Below, in pieces: positions 31,034-40,143 of a stretch of 64,000 nt of DNA (its first letter is position 1; each line of letters opens with the position of its first letter). The stretch comes from Methylobacterium sp. (GTDB lineage Bacteria; Pseudomonadota; Alphaproteobacteria; Rhizobiales; Beijerinckiaceae), in contig JADCBP010000002.1 of the NCBI GenBank assembly GCA_020253445.1, positions 1-64,000 of the forward strand, read 5' to 3'. The translations under genes were made by a program, and so were the position numbers. The notes beneath the pieces were generated by a model. That model searched no databases. It was not told where the DNA came from and was given only the letters and a program-made list of their open reading frames with translations.

Positions 31034-31999
31034 TCACGCGTCGAGCCTGTTCCCGATCATCGTCTTGAGCTTGCGCAGATCCGCCGCGAAACCGCGAATG
31101 CCCTCGGCGAGTTTCTCGGTCGCCATCGCATCCTCGTTCAACGCCCAGCGGAAGGAGGCTTCATCCACCGCGATGCGCGCGGGCTTTTCCGCCACAGCGG
31201 CCTTCACGGGGTCGAGCGCGCGAACGAGCGGGCCCGCATCCTTCGCAAGCTGGTCGAGCAAAGCAGGCGCGATGGTCAGCCGATCGCAGCCGGCCAGAGC
31301 CTCGATCTCGCCGATGTTCCGGAAGGACGCACCCATCACCACCGTCTCGTGGCCATGCGCCTTGTAATAGGCGTGGATCGCGCGGACCGAGAGCACGCCG
31401 GGATCGGTTTCGCTGGTGTAATCCTGTCCCGTCGATTTCTTGTACCAGTCGAGAATGCGGCCCACGAAGGGGGAGATCAGAAACGCGCCCGCTTCCGCGC
31501 AGGCCACCGCCTGCGAAAGGTTGAAGAGCAGCGTGAGATTGCAATCCACCCCTTCCTTCTGGAGGATTTCCGCCGCGCGGATGCCCTCCCAGGTCGAGGC
31601 GAGCTTGATGAGGATGCGCTCTCGCCCGATGCCGCGGCTGGCATAATCCGCGATGATCGCGCGGGCCTTGGCGACCGATTTCGCCGTATCGAAGGAGAGA
31701 TCGGCATCCACTTCGGTGGAGACGCGGCCGGGCACGCGCTTCGTGAGTTCCGCCCCGAAGGTGACGGCGAGGCGGTCACAGGCGGCGGAAATGCGCGCCT
31801 CGCGGCTACCGCCCCGGCTGGCCGCCCAGTGCACGGCCTCATCCACGAAACCCTTGTAGGCCTCCATCTCGGCCGCTTTCAGGATCAGCGTGGGGTTCGT
31901 CGTGCAATCCACGGGCTTGAAAGCCTCGATCGCCTGCATGTCGCCGGTATCGGCGACCACCACGGTCATGGATTTGAGCTGCTCGAGTTTGGAAGCCAT
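31034..31999 (-). CDS. tal: Transaldolase
   Basis: A 321-residue class I transaldolase of the TalB type in the non-oxidative pentose phosphate pathway. The N-terminus [18 protein letters not shown] and the [10 protein letters not shown] motif carry the catalytic Asp. The Schiff-base lysine is Lys132 in [57 protein letters not shown] and [13 protein letters not shown] are all as in the E. coli enzyme. Start codons at 32008 and 31999 are both possible; I use 31999 for its spacing from GGGG. It stands alone with its own terminator. Confidence 0.95.
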   Translation of the reverse strand: MASKLEQLKSMTVVVADTGDMQAIEAFKPVDCTTNPTLILKAAEMEAYKGFVDEAVHWAASRGGSREARISAACDRLAVTFGAELTKRVPGRVSTEVDADLSFDTAKSVAKARAIIADYASRGIGRERILIKLASTWEGIRAAEILQKEGVDCNLTLLFNLSQAVACAEAGAFLISPFVGRILDWYKKSTGQDYTSETDPGVLSVRAIHAYYKAHGHETVVMGASFRNIGEIEALAGCDRLTIAPALLDQLAKDAGPLVRALDPVKAAVAEKPARIAVDEASFRWALNEDAMATEKLAEGIRGFAADLRKLKTMIGNRLDA

Positions 32000-32070
32000 G
32001 GCGCGCATCCCCATCGTTCGTCTTGTGAATTCTATGAATAGCACAAGTAATTCTGTATTTCCTGCATCCG

Positions 32071-33501
32071 TCAGCCGTCTGTGGCAATGGAGTAGGTCGA
32101 CAATCCGCGCCGGTTTTCGTCGATGATGAGGCGCTGCGCAAGAGCCGGCATGGCGCGGTCCGAGCAATCCACCCGGCTGCAGGTGCGGCAGGAGACGCCG
32201 ATGGGTGTGACGATGGTCGGATCCTCAAGGTTCAGGCCATCGGCATAGACCAGTTCCTTCGCGTGGCTCAGCGGGCACCCGAGGCCGATCGCGAGCATGC
32301 CGGCGCGGGCCGGAAGGCCACCGCGCATCACCTGCCTCCCGCCCGGCGTCAACGTGCGCGCAACGCAGAAGAACGAGGAGCCATCCGGCATGCGCGAGAC
32401 CTGCACGCGCAGCATGCCCGGCGTCGCGAAGGCATCATAGACGTTCCAGCGCGGGCAGGCCGCCCCGAAACGCGCGATATGGATGCCGGAGGAAGAAAAC
32501 CGCTTCGAGATGTTCCCCGCGATATCCACGCGAATGAGGTGGAACGGCACGCCCTCCGCGCCGGGGCGACGCAACGTGGTCAGGCGGTGGCAGACCTGCT
32601 CGAAGGAGAGGTTGAAGCGGTGCTTCAGGATGGTTGTATCGTAGCGTGAGGTCCTGGCCGCATCGAGGAAGCGCGGATAAGGCGCCATCACGGCTGCCGC
32701 GAAGTAATTCGCCAGCGCCGAGGCCGCGAGCGAATCCGCCTCGGGCGTCGAGAACTTGCCGCCGGAAACCAGCGCATCGATCTCGCGGCGGAAGCCGAGA
32801 AACGCGATCTGGTGCGCGAGCTGGAAGGTCCGGCTCGGGCTCGTGAGCAGTTCGGAGAGCTGGAGCCGGCGCGTCAGCGGATTATAGGCGCGCAGAAGGC
32901 CGCGCATGCTCTCGGTGGGGGCGATCTCGACATCCACCGCGAACCGCTCGGCCAGCACCTTCACCAGGTCCTGCTGGAGCGTGAACAGGGCCAGGCCGTG
33001 ATCGACCCAGAGGTTTTCGGCGGCCTCCTCCAGCGTCGGGAAATGGTTGAAATGACGCTGGATGAAATCCGACACCTCCTCGGAGGGGATGCTGGCGGAA
33101 GCGCCCTCGCCATCCCCCATGCCCAGCGCACCATCGGCCGGCCCGCCGCGGCGATAGGCATGATAGAGCGTTACGAAAGCCTGCCCGAGGGCAGGCAGCG
33201 TGGCTGCGAGGTCGCGCACGTCGGTCGCCTTCACATCGGCGCTTTCGAACATGGGATCGGAGAGGGCTTCCATGAGGTCGGTCGCGAGCCGGCCATCCTC
33301 CTCGGCGCTCAGGCTGCCGAGATCGATCTGGAATTTCTCCGCCAGCCGGAGCAGCACGGAGGCCGTGACCGGTCGCTGGTTGCTCTCGATCAGGTTGAGA
33401 TAGGACGGCGAAATCCCGAGTTCGCCCGCCATCTGCGATTGGCTGAGCCGTCTTTCCTGCCGCATGCGCCGCACGCGCCCGCCGATGCGTAGGGATCGCA
33501 T
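32071..33501 (-). CDS. XRE-family short-chain acyl regulator (ScfR/RamB-like), divergent from isocitrate lyase
   Basis: A 476-residue regulator. The N-terminal XRE helix-turn-helix (about 10-65) contains [20 protein letters not shown] and [11 protein letters not shown], the strongly conserved HTH of this family. The middle region (about 190-320) is an ImmA/IrrE-like domain ([19 protein letters not shown]) whose HExxH is degenerate (LAHQIAF). The C-terminal domain ends with cysteines ([19 protein letters not shown]). RamB of actinobacteria and relatives control acetate and glyoxylate-shunt genes. Divergence from aceA across 225 bp with palindromic sites argues that it regulates aceA here, probably sensing an acyl-CoA. 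The ATG follows AGGAGACAAAG. Confidence 0.88.
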   Translation of the reverse strand: MRSLRIGGRVRRMRQERRLSQSQMAGELGISPSYLNLIESNQRPVTASVLLRLAEKFQIDLGSLSAEEDGRLATDLMEALSDPMFESADVKATDVRDLAATLPALGQAFVTLYHAYRRGGPADGALGMGDGEGASASIPSEEVSDFIQRHFNHFPTLEEAAENLWVDHGLALFTLQQDLVKVLAERFAVDVEIAPTESMRGLLRAYNPLTRRLQLSELLTSPSRTFQLAHQIAFLGFRREIDALVSGGKFSTPEADSLAASALANYFAAAVMAPYPRFLDAARTSRYDTTILKHRFNLSFEQVCHRLTTLRRPGAEGVPFHLIRVDIAGNISKRFSSSGIHIARFGAACPRWNVYDAFATPGMLRVQVSRMPDGSSFFCVARTLTPGGRQVMRGGLPARAGMLAIGLGCPLSHAKELVYADGLNLEDPTIVTPIGVSCRTCSRVDCSDRAMPALAQRLIIDENRRGLSTYSIATDG

Positions 33502-33517
33502 CTTTGTCTCCTGAATA

Positions 33518-33539
33518 TGTAAATCTGTTGCAATTTACA
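33518..33539. promoter_or_regulatory. Perfect inverted repeat, candidate operator for the ScfR/RamB-like regulator
   Basis: TGTAAAT-CTGTTGCA-ATTTACA: perfect 7-bp arms around an 8-bp spacer, starting 17 bp before the regulator's ATG. A third TGTAAAT half-site at 33647-33653 is on the aceA side. A direct repeat ATCGAAAGTCGT occurs at 33652-33663 and 33670-33681. RamB sites in actinobacteria are also A+T-rich with a central TGCAA, which the spacer here contains (TTGCAATTT). Assignment to this regulator is inference from position. Confidence 0.55.
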
Positions 33540-33726
33540 AAATTACAATTGTCATGCTGTCAAGGATTTTCTGCGTTTCCAGACGAATTTCAGCATCTTG
33601 TTGCGCTGCGGGAGTGCCCGTGCGACAAGATGGCCATGTGAAAGCTTGTAAATCGAAAGTCGTAGACGCATCGAAAGTCGTCAACGTTCGGATTCGGCTC
33701 TCACCTCCAGCAAAAGGATGTTTCCG

Positions 33727-35013
33727 ATGACCGCCTCCTACACCCCGCAGAACAAGCGGGATTACACTGCCGCCGATGTGGAGAAGCTGCGTGGCTCGTT
33801 CCAGATGGAATACACGCTGGCCCGCATGGGCGCGGCCCGCCTGCGCCATCTGCTTGCCAACCGCCCCTTCGTCCGCACGCTCGGCGCGCTGACCGGCAAC
33901 CAGGCGATGCAGCAGGTCAAGGCTGGCCTCGAGGCGATCTATCTCTCGGGTTGGCAGGTGGCGGCGGACGCCAACAATGCCGGACAGATGTATCCGGACC
34001 AGTCGCTCTATCCGGCCTCCTCGGTGCCGGATGTGGTGCGCCGCATCAACAACACCCTGCGCCGCGCGGACCAGATCGCCCATATGGAAGGCGACAAGTC
34101 CACCCATTACATGGCGCCGATCATCGCGGATGCGGAAGCCGGCTTCGGTGGCCCCCTCAACGCCTTCGAACTCATGAAGGCAATGATCGAGGCTGGCGCC
34201 GCGGGCGTCCATTTCGAGGATCAGCTGGCCTCGGAAAAGAAGTGCGGCCATCTCGGCGGCAAGGTGCTGGTGCCGACCAAGACCTTCATCCGCACGCTGA
34301 ACGCGGCGCGCCTCGCGGCGGATGTCTGCGGTGTGGACACCGTGCTGCTCGCCCGCACCGATGCGCATGCCGCAAACCTCATCACCTCGGATGTGGATGA
34401 TTACGATCATCCGTGGATCGATCGCGACAGCCGCACGGAGGAGGGTTTCTTCCGCCTGAAGCAGGGCAACAAGCACTCGGTCGAACATGCCATCGCGCGC
34501 GGCCTGGCTTACGGCGAGTATGCCGATCTCGTCTGGTGGGAAACCTCCGAGCCGGACCTTGGCGAAGCCCGCGAATTCGCGACCGAATTCAAGAAGAAGT
34601 ACCCGAACAAGCTGCTCGCCTATAATTGCTCGCCGTCCTTCAACTGGAAGAAGAAGATGAGCGACGCGGAAGCGGCGAAATATCAGGAAGAGATCGGCGC
34701 GCTGGGCTACAAATACCAGTTTGTCACCCTCGCCGGCTTCCACAGCCTCAACCTGTCGATGTTCGAGCTGGCCAAGGGCTATTCGCAGCGCGGCATGGGT
34801 GCCTATTCCGAGATGCAGCAGCGCGAATTCGCCGCCCAGGACATCGGCTTCACCGCCGTCCGTCACCAGCGCGAAGTCGGCACCGGCTATTTCGATGCCG
34901 TTGCGATGGCGATCAGCCAGGGCAAGTCTTCCACCACCGCGATGGCTGGCTCCACCGAGAGCGAGCAGTTCCACGGTGGCGAGGGCCATGGCAAGGCGAT
35001 TGCCGCCGAGTAA
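33727..35013 (+). CDS. aceA: Isocitrate lyase
   Basis: A 428-residue isocitrate lyase, the first glyoxylate-shunt enzyme, splitting isocitrate to succinate and glyoxylate. The signature KKCGHLGGK carries catalytic Cys173. Metal and substrate residues sit in [12 protein letters not shown] and VHFEDQL, and the C-terminal lid motif NCSPSFNW is present. The start at 33727 uses AAAGGA eight bases upstream. No malate synthase gene lies in the window. Expression is probably set by the divergent ScfR/RamB-like regulator. With phaZ in the same window it fits growth on acetate, fatty acids or stored PHB. Confidence 0.96.
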   Translation: MTASYTPQNKRDYTAADVEKLRGSFQMEYTLARMGAARLRHLLANRPFVRTLGALTGNQAMQQVKAGLEAIYLSGWQVAADANNAGQMYPDQSLYPASSVPDVVRRINNTLRRADQIAHMEGDKSTHYMAPIIADAEAGFGGPLNAFELMKAMIEAGAAGVHFEDQLASEKKCGHLGGKVLVPTKTFIRTLNAARLAADVCGVDTVLLARTDAHAANLITSDVDDYDHPWIDRDSRTEEGFFRLKQGNKHSVEHAIARGLAYGEYADLVWWETSEPDLGEAREFATEFKKKYPNKLLAYNCSPSFNWKKKMSDAEAAKYQEEIGALGYKYQFVTLAGFHSLNLSMFELAKGYSQRGMGAYSEMQQREFAAQDIGFTAVRHQREVGTGYFDAVAMAISQGKSSTTAMAGSTESEQFHGGEGHGKAIAAE

Positions 35014-35089
35014 CCGGCCGCATCAGGAGCGGGGCGGAACCCCTATGGTCCCGCTCTCCCCAAACCCCCTTCTTTCGAGGAGCATGATC

Positions 35090-35308
35090 ATGTCGAGGCA
35101 ATATTGGGTGATTGGCGGGGAATATCAGTGCGTGGAATTCCAGGCAGTCGTTCCCGGAACCGAGCGCGTCTTCGGCCCCTACCGGTCTTATGAGGAAGCG
35201 GACAGGAAATGGCGCGAGCGTTCCTCGGCGAGCCGCTCATCGGCGACCACCCGCTACAGCATCGTCTCATCCGCTCCGAATCCGGTCCGGCAGCAAGCCT
35301 GGGCCTGA
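35090..35308 (+). CDS. Small DUF4170 protein
   Basis: A 72-residue protein with GAGGAG seven bases before its ATG. SRQYWVIGGEYQCVEFQ and the later GPYRSYEEADRKWRERS are the conserved pieces of DUF4170, a short alphaproteobacterial family of unknown function. The C-terminus is Ser/Arg-rich. It follows aceA by 76 bp and is closed by a strong terminator, so aceA-DUF4170 may be one transcript. No catalytic motif is visible; I do not assign a role. Confidence 0.75.
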   Translation: MSRQYWVIGGEYQCVEFQAVVPGTERVFGPYRSYEEADRKWRERSSASRSSATTRYSIVSSAPNPVRQQAWA

Positions 35309-35336
35309 GGCGGAACGCCGGACGGGGGAGAATATC

Positions 35337-35362
35337 AAAACCGGCGGAAACGCCGGTTTTTT
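35337..35362 (+). terminator. Strong intrinsic (possibly bidirectional) terminator
   Basis: Stem CCGGCG, GAAA tetraloop, CGCCGG, followed by TTTTTT and preceded by AAAA, so the A/T tracts can extend the stem to ten pairs. It sits 28 bp after the DUF4170 stop. The symmetry would also terminate minus-strand transcripts. Confidence 0.9.
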
Positions 35363-35460
35363 CGTTTCGCGGCGGATTTTTCCTACTTCTTCGCAATGCG
35401 GCACCAGAAGGCGCGACCCGGCAATTCGCTCCTCGGCACGATCGCGCCGATCGATCCCCA

Positions 35461-35543
35461 AGAGCATTTTCCGATCTGACCGGATCAGCTCGAATGCTCT
35501 ATCTCTCTGTCCGGTCGCATTTTCTTTGCGCGAACCGGTTGCC
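35461..35543. repeat. Type B palindrome followed by a partial type A copy
   Basis: 35461-35500 is a type B element: AGAGCATT at one end, AATGCTCT at the other, with the internal hairpin region GATCTGACCGGATCAGCTC. 35517-35543 is the first half of a type A copy (GCATTTTCTTTGCGCGAACCGG), interrupted before its right end. Both lie between the aceA-DUF4170 terminator and usg, in a gap (35309-35585) without any gene. Confidence 0.7.
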
Positions 35544-35585
35544 GGTTCCCGGACAAGATCTTGCGCCAAACAATACGGCACGCCC

Positions 35586-35855
35586 TCAGTGCAGTTTGAA
35601 CTCCTGCCCGATCGAGCGGATCTCCGCCGGGGTGATCAGCCGGTTATGCGCGACGATCACGGAATGCAGGCCACCCTCGATCTCGCGCTTCCAGAAATCG
35701 AGGAACTTCCGCAAGGCCGGGAATTTCGGGAAGAGATCATATTCCTGCCAGATGAAATTCTGCAGCAGGTGCGGGTGATCCGGCATGTGGTAGAGAATAT
35801 TGGCCGTCGTCAGCCCATAGCCCTGAAGCTGGCGACGGAAATCGGCATCGATCAT
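35586..35855 (-). CDS. usg: Usg family protein
   Basis: An 89-residue protein matching the alphaproteobacterial Usg family. QLQGYGLTTANILYHMPDHP, the NFIWQEYDLFPKFP segment, KFLDFWKREIEGGLHSV and a C-terminal RLITPAEI are the conserved blocks. The family is often found near trp genes, and its biochemical role is unknown. Here it is isolated, preceded by a palindromic repeat cluster and divergent from a small phasin-like ORF. The length matches the family. Confidence 0.85.
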   Translation of the reverse strand: MIDADFRRQLQGYGLTTANILYHMPDHPHLLQNFIWQEYDLFPKFPALRKFLDFWKREIEGGLHSVIVAHNRLITPAEIRSIGQEFKLH

Positions 35856-36026
35856 GAATTCCTCCGTCTCGACTGGTCCGTTTCCGACAGGAGAGCGCCG
35901 CTCCCGTTACGGAAGTCTTGACATCACCAAAAGTTCAGACAAAAAAACATGCGACATATCATGCTTTTAGCAGCATCGCCTGCTGGCTGCCAGCAAAAGT
36001 CGTTGACGGCCGAACCCTATATCCGG

Positions 36027-36377
36027 ATGATCCTGGTTCCCATGTGGACCTTCTGGATGTCTTCCCTCATCGTTGTGAACCGCATTCCGCGCCTCGCGCA
36101 GGAAGCGCATCGCCTGGTTCTCGGCCGCGTGCCCGATGGACGATTCGAGAGCGAGCGGATGGTCACCGAGAAGGTGCTGGCCGTGCAGGGCGGTATGGTC
36201 GCGGCGAATCTTGAGGGCATACGGATCAGCGTCGAGATCGCCACGCGGATGGCCTTCGGGGATGTGCATTCCGCCTCGAATGCCGTGGCTTCCGCGCCGA
36301 TGCGCATCGCCAGGGCAGCGGCGCAGCCCACGCATCGCACGGTAGCGGACAATGCCCGCCGCCTCTCGGGTGGCTGA
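36027..36377 (+). CDS. Small phasin-like hypothetical protein
   Basis: A 116-residue frame. It begins MILVPMWTFWMSSLIVVNRIP, an amphipathic/hydrophobic stretch, followed by AHRLV and SERMVTEKVLAVQGGMVAAN, which resembles the short phasin-like proteins of rhizobia (SP-x-W N-terminus and a MVxEKVxA helix). Phasins coat PHB granules, which would fit the phaZ gene in this window. The start is uncertain: no good Shine-Dalgarno precedes it, and an upstream ATG at 35949 is possible. Family assignment is by resemblance only. Confidence 0.5.
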   Translation: MILVPMWTFWMSSLIVVNRIPRLAQEAHRLVLGRVPDGRFESERMVTEKVLAVQGGMVAANLEGIRISVEIATRMAFGDVHSASNAVASAPMRIARAAAQPTHRTVADNARRLSGG

Positions 36378-36431
36378 ACCTCCGCCCAAGGGCGCTCTTG
36401 ACCCGAGACGCCGCGCAGAGGAAAGAGCCGC

Positions 36432-37346
36432 ATGGCCTCGACCTCGGCAACGCTCCGTTTCGATGAAGCCCAGCGCATCGCGCTGGGGAGCATTGCCATT
36501 GGCCTGATCGTTCTCGCGCTCAAATTCGCGGCCTATTACCACACGGGTTCGGTCGCGCTCTATTCGGATGCCCTCGAAAGCACGATCAATGTGGTCGCGG
36601 CCTGCGTGGCTTTGTTCGCCTTGCGCCTCTCCGCCAAGCCGGCCGACGCCAAGCACCCCTATGGCCACCAGAAGGTGGAATATCTCGCGGCTGTTTTCGA
36701 AGGCGCGCTGATTCTCGTGGCGGCCATGGCCGTATTCCACGCCGCGTGGGGCGCCTGGAACAACCCGCGCGCGATGAATCATGATCCTCTGGGCTATGGC
36801 CTCAACGTGCTCGCCGGCGTGATCAACGGGGCCTGGTGCTGGCTTCTCATCAGCCGCGGGCGCAAGCTCCGCTCGCCGGCCCTGGTTGCCGATGGCCGGC
36901 ATCTGCTCTCGGACGTGCTTTCCTCGCTGGGCGTGCTGATAGCCCTGGTCATCAGCGTGGCGACCGGATTGCCCTGGCTCGATCCGCTGCTCGCGGGGCT
37001 CGTGGGCGTGAACATTCTGGTTTCCGGCTGGAAGCTGATGCAGGCTTCCTTCGGCGGGCTGATGGACGAGGCCGCAGCACCCGAGGAACTCGATGCGATC
37101 CGCGCCATCATCGGCCGCGAGGGTGAGGGTGCCCTGGAAGCGCATGATCTGCGCACGCGCCACTCCGGCCCGGCCACCTTCATCGAGTTTCATCTCGTCG
37201 TGCCCGGCGAGATGCGGGTGGATCGCTCCCATGACATCTGCGACCGCATCGAAGCCGGGTTGCGCGAAGCGTTTTCGGGAGCCATCATCACGATCCATGT
37301 CGAACCGGAGAACAAGGCCAAGCATTCCGGGATCGTTGTGCTTTGA
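36432..37346 (+). CDS. Cation diffusion facilitator (CDF) metal efflux transporter
   Basis: A 304-residue CDF protein with six transmembrane helices followed by a cytoplasmic domain (about 205-300). The transport metal site is split between helix 2 (YSDALES) and helix 5 (DGRHLLSD). The helix 2 site has Asp-x-x-Glu rather than the classic Asp-x3-Asp, which may shift metal preference. HPYGHQKVEYLAA is the inter-helix CDF motif. Fe/Zn/Mn export is plausible; the exact metal is not determined. It stands between the phasin-like gene and the valine-catabolism cluster. Confidence 0.88.
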   Translation: MASTSATLRFDEAQRIALGSIAIGLIVLALKFAAYYHTGSVALYSDALESTINVVAACVALFALRLSAKPADAKHPYGHQKVEYLAAVFEGALILVAAMAVFHAAWGAWNNPRAMNHDPLGYGLNVLAGVINGAWCWLLISRGRKLRSPALVADGRHLLSDVLSSLGVLIALVISVATGLPWLDPLLAGLVGVNILVSGWKLMQASFGGLMDEAAAPEELDAIRAIIGREGEGALEAHDLRTRHSGPATFIEFHLVVPGEMRVDRSHDICDRIEAGLREAFSGAIITIHVEPENKAKHSGIVVL

Positions 37347-37424
37347 TGCGCCTTGCCGGTGCGCGATTCCGATGCGACCTACCGGATAACCGGATCGAAC
37401 GCGGCTTCATGGGGAGGAAGTGTC

Positions 37425-38588
37425 ATGCTCGCGCCAGTGGAAAATCGAGCCTTCGCGCTCTCGGATGACGATCGCGCGGTCATCGAAATGGCCCGCACCT
37501 TCGCGGATGAAAAGCTCGCTCCCCATGCCCTCGAATGGGACGAGAAGAAGCACTTTCCAATTGATGTGCTGCGCGAAACCGCCGCTCTGGGCATGGGCGC
37601 CTGTTATGTGAGCGAGGATTGGGGCGGCTCCGGCCTCACGCGGCTTCAGACCGCGCTCGTCTTCGAGGCGCTTTCCACCGGCTGCCCGGCGGTCGCCTCC
37701 TATCTCTCGATCCACAACATGGTCGCGGGGCTCATCGAACGTTTCGGCGAGGAGGCGCTGAAAGCGAAATACATGCCCGCCATGGTCTCGATGGAGATGC
37801 TCTCCTCCTATTGCCTCACCGAACCCGGCTCGGGCTCGGATGCGGCGGCGCTGAAGACGCGCGCCCGGCGCGAGGGCGATTTCTACATCGTGGACGGCGT
37901 CAAGCAGTTCATCTCCGGCGCCGGCTCCACCGATCTCTACGCCGTGATGGTGCGCACGGGCGAGGAGGGGCCGAAGGGCATTTCCTGTCTTCTGATCGAG
38001 AAGGACATGCCGGGCCTCTCCTTCGGTGCCAACGAGAAGAAGATGGGCTGGAATGCGCAGCCCACGCGCCAGGTCATCATGGAGAATTGCCGCGTGCCGG
38101 TCTCAAACCTGGTCGGCAAGGAGGGGCAGGGCTTCACCATCGCGATGAACGGGCTCGATGGCGGGCGGCTCAACATTTCGGCTTCGGCTTTGGGCGGCGC
38201 GCAGGCGGCCTTCGACAAGGCGAAGACCTACCTTTCCGAGCGGGTCGCCTTCGGCAGGAAACTGCAGGAATTCCAGGCCCTTCAGTTTCGCCTCGCCGAT
38301 ATGGCGATCGACCTCGAAGCCGCGCGAATCTTGCTCTATGCGGCCGCGAGCGCCTATGACCGCAAGGAGCCGGATGCCACGATGCGCTGCGCGATGGCCA
38401 AGCGTTTCGTGACCGAAACCGCCTCGAGCGTCGCGGATCGCGCTTTGCAGCTCCTCGGCGGCTACGGCTATCTGCAGGATTACGGCATCGAGAAGATCGT
38501 GCGCGATCTGCGCGTCCATCAGATCCTCGAGGGGACCAACGAGATCATGCGGATGATCGTGGCACGCAATCTGCTCGGCACGCGCTGA
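37425..38588 (+). CDS. Acyl-CoA dehydrogenase, probable isobutyryl-CoA dehydrogenase
   Basis: A 387-residue flavoprotein. FAD/substrate motifs are YCLTEPGSGSDAAALKTRA, GVKQFISGAGSTDLY and the signature QLLGGYGYLQDYGIEKIVRD with LEGTNEIMRMIVARN. The PGSGSDAAALKT and QFISGAGSTDLY combination is typical of the ACAD8/isobutyryl-CoA type. It catalyses the third step of valine degradation. The ATG at 37425 has an excellent GGGGAGGAAG. Followed by an unknown membrane protein and mmsB in tight order, it forms a valine-catabolism operon, although the hydratase, hydrolase and mmsA are not in the window. Confidence 0.9.
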   Translation: MLAPVENRAFALSDDDRAVIEMARTFADEKLAPHALEWDEKKHFPIDVLRETAALGMGACYVSEDWGGSGLTRLQTALVFEALSTGCPAVASYLSIHNMVAGLIERFGEEALKAKYMPAMVSMEMLSSYCLTEPGSGSDAAALKTRARREGDFYIVDGVKQFISGAGSTDLYAVMVRTGEEGPKGISCLLIEKDMPGLSFGANEKKMGWNAQPTRQVIMENCRVPVSNLVGKEGQGFTIAMNGLDGGRLNISASALGGAQAAFDKAKTYLSERVAFGRKLQEFQALQFRLADMAIDLEAARILLYAAASAYDRKEPDATMRCAMAKRFVTETASSVADRALQLLGGYGYLQDYGIEKIVRDLRVHQILEGTNEIMRMIVARNLLGTR

Positions 38589-38593
38589 CCGGC

Positions 38594-39184
38594 ATGATCG
38601 ACTTCAATTCCGCGCTGCTGATTCTCGCCGGCATTGCCGGATTGTGGTTCGCCACGCGCTTTCTCTATCGGCCGAAAGGGTCTTCAGGCGGGCTCGGTGG
38701 CATGTTCAGGCGCGAGATGGCGGAAACGGTGCCGGGCATCGGGCTCGAAGCCCTGCGCTCGCTCTCGGATGATCTCGTGAGCTTCGCGCGGAACGAGGTT
38801 GCCCTGCGGGGGATCATCCTCGCGGGGCCCTTTGTGGCCAAGCAGGCCGATGCCACCTCGGATGTGACGGCCATTCTCATCTCGAATGACCTCACGGGGC
38901 AGGATGATGCGGCCTATTTGCGCCGCTGGCCCTACATCCGGCGGGGGCATGATCTGCGCGACCAGCGCGTCGAACGCGTGCCGGGCGGGCTCATCCATCA
39001 CCTCACCTTGCGCGGCGCGCCGCCGGTGGTTCTGGCCTTCATCGAGGCCCATGCCCCGCTGCCGCCCGCGCTGGAACCAGCGCTCGAACAGGGTGCCACC
39101 CATATCGATATCGGAACCGGAGACGCGGAAGCCTTGCTCAACCGCTGGAACATCCGGGTGACCAGGCGGGGAGAGAAGAAATGA
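38594..39184 (+). CDS. Uncharacterised membrane-anchored protein inside the valine operon
   Basis: A 196-residue protein I cannot assign. A single N-terminal helix (about 6-24, ALLILAGIAGLWFATRFLY) would anchor a soluble domain. Residues 70-98 (LRGIILAGPF...DATSDVTAILIS) faintly recall a nucleotidyltransferase G-S...SD core, but the second acidic residue is missing, so activity is doubtful. Other conserved-looking blocks are PYIRRGHDLRDQRVERVPGG and HIDIGTGDAEALLNRW. It starts 5 bp after the dehydrogenase stop and overlaps the mmsB start by ATGA, so all three are one translational unit. Confidence 0.75.
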   Translation: MIDFNSALLILAGIAGLWFATRFLYRPKGSSGGLGGMFRREMAETVPGIGLEALRSLSDDLVSFARNEVALRGIILAGPFVAKQADATSDVTAILISNDLTGQDDAAYLRRWPYIRRGHDLRDQRVERVPGGLIHHLTLRGAPPVVLAFIEAHAPLPPALEPALEQGATHIDIGTGDAEALLNRWNIRVTRRGEKK

Positions 39185-40065
39185 CGACAATCGCGGTGAT
39201 CGGGCTCGGCAATATGGGCGGCCCCATGGCGCAGAACCTCGTGAAGGCGGGTCACGCCGTGACAGGGTTCGACCTGTCGCCGGCGGCTATCGAGGAGGCG
39301 CGGGCGGGCGGTGTCGCCATCGCGAGGAGTGTCGCGGAGGCGGCGAAGGGTGCGGAGGCGATCGTCACCATGTTGCCGGCCGGCAAGCATGTCCGCGCGG
39401 TCTGGGCGGAAATCGTCGGCATCGCCGGCAAGGGGACCCTGCTCATCGATTCCTCGACAATCGACGTCGAATCCGCCCGCGCGGTGCATGCACAGGCGGA
39501 AACTGCCGGTCTCGTGCCGGTCGATGCTCCGGTCTCCGGCGGAGTGGGCGGGGCAAAGGCGGCCACGCTCACCTTCATGTGCGGCGGCGCGGATGCGGCC
39601 TTTGCCCGCGCGAGGCCCCTGCTCGAAGCCATGGGCAGGAAGATCGTGCATTGCGGCGGTGCGGGCGCGGGGCAGGCGGCGAAGATCTGCAACAACATGA
39701 TCCTCGGCATTTCGATGATTGCGGTTGGCGAGGCCTTCGTGCTGGCCGAGAAGCTGGGCCTTTCGCATCAGGCCTTGTTCGATGTGGCCTCCACCTCCTC
39801 CGGCCAGTGCTGGAGCCTCACCACCTATTGCCCGGTGCCCGGCCCGGTGCCGACGAGCCCCGCGAATAATGGCTACAAGCCCGGTTTCGCGACCGCCCTG
39901 ATGCTGAAGGACCTGAAGCTGAGCCAGGATGCGGCCGCCGCTGCCGGCGCGACCACGCCGATGGGCGCGCTGGCGACACAGCTTTACGGGCTTCATGCAG
40001 CCTGGGGAGAGGGTGGTGCGGATTTCTCCGGCATCATCGAATTGATCCGCGGGAAATCCGACTGA
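39181..40065 (+). CDS. mmsB: 3-hydroxyisobutyrate dehydrogenase
   Basis: A 294-residue beta-hydroxyacid dehydrogenase. The Rossmann motif is IGLGNMGGPMAQNLVKAG. The substrate site is DAPVSGGVGGAKAATLTFM. The catalytic lysine is Lys168 in GQAAKICNNMILG. It oxidises 3-hydroxyisobutyrate to methylmalonate semialdehyde in valine catabolism. The ATG overlaps the stop of the preceding unknown gene (ATGA), indicating translational coupling. The upstream acyl-CoA dehydrogenase supports the pathway. Confidence 0.94.
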   Translation: MTTIAVIGLGNMGGPMAQNLVKAGHAVTGFDLSPAAIEEARAGGVAIARSVAEAAKGAEAIVTMLPAGKHVRAVWAEIVGIAGKGTLLIDSSTIDVESARAVHAQAETAGLVPVDAPVSGGVGGAKAATLTFMCGGADAAFARARPLLEAMGRKIVHCGGAGAGQAAKICNNMILGISMIAVGEAFVLAEKLGLSHQALFDVASTSSGQCWSLTTYCPVPGPVPTSPANNGYKPGFATALMLKDLKLSQDAAAAAGATTPMGALATQLYGLHAAWGEGGADFSGIIELIRGKSD

Positions 40066-40080
40066 CTTCGTTCTTCGCGC

Positions 40081-40101
40081 ATTTTCTTCCCGCGAACCGG
40101 C
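40081..40101. repeat. Partial type A palindromic repeat
   Basis: GCATTTTCTTCCCGCGAACCGG is the left half of the type A element, with no matching right end. It follows the mmsB stop in the short convergent gap before the nitroreductase gene. Confidence 0.6.
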
Positions 40102-40143
40102 TGATACCCGCCCTCGCCCGCCTATGCTTGGCCTGGAATCGCG

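Noticed and set aside
35967-37325. 452-codon minus-strand open frame opposite the CDF transporter and the phasin-like ORF
   Set aside because: His/Arg/Glu-rich composition typical of an antisense frame in G+C-rich DNA; the plus strand encodes a clear CDF protein.
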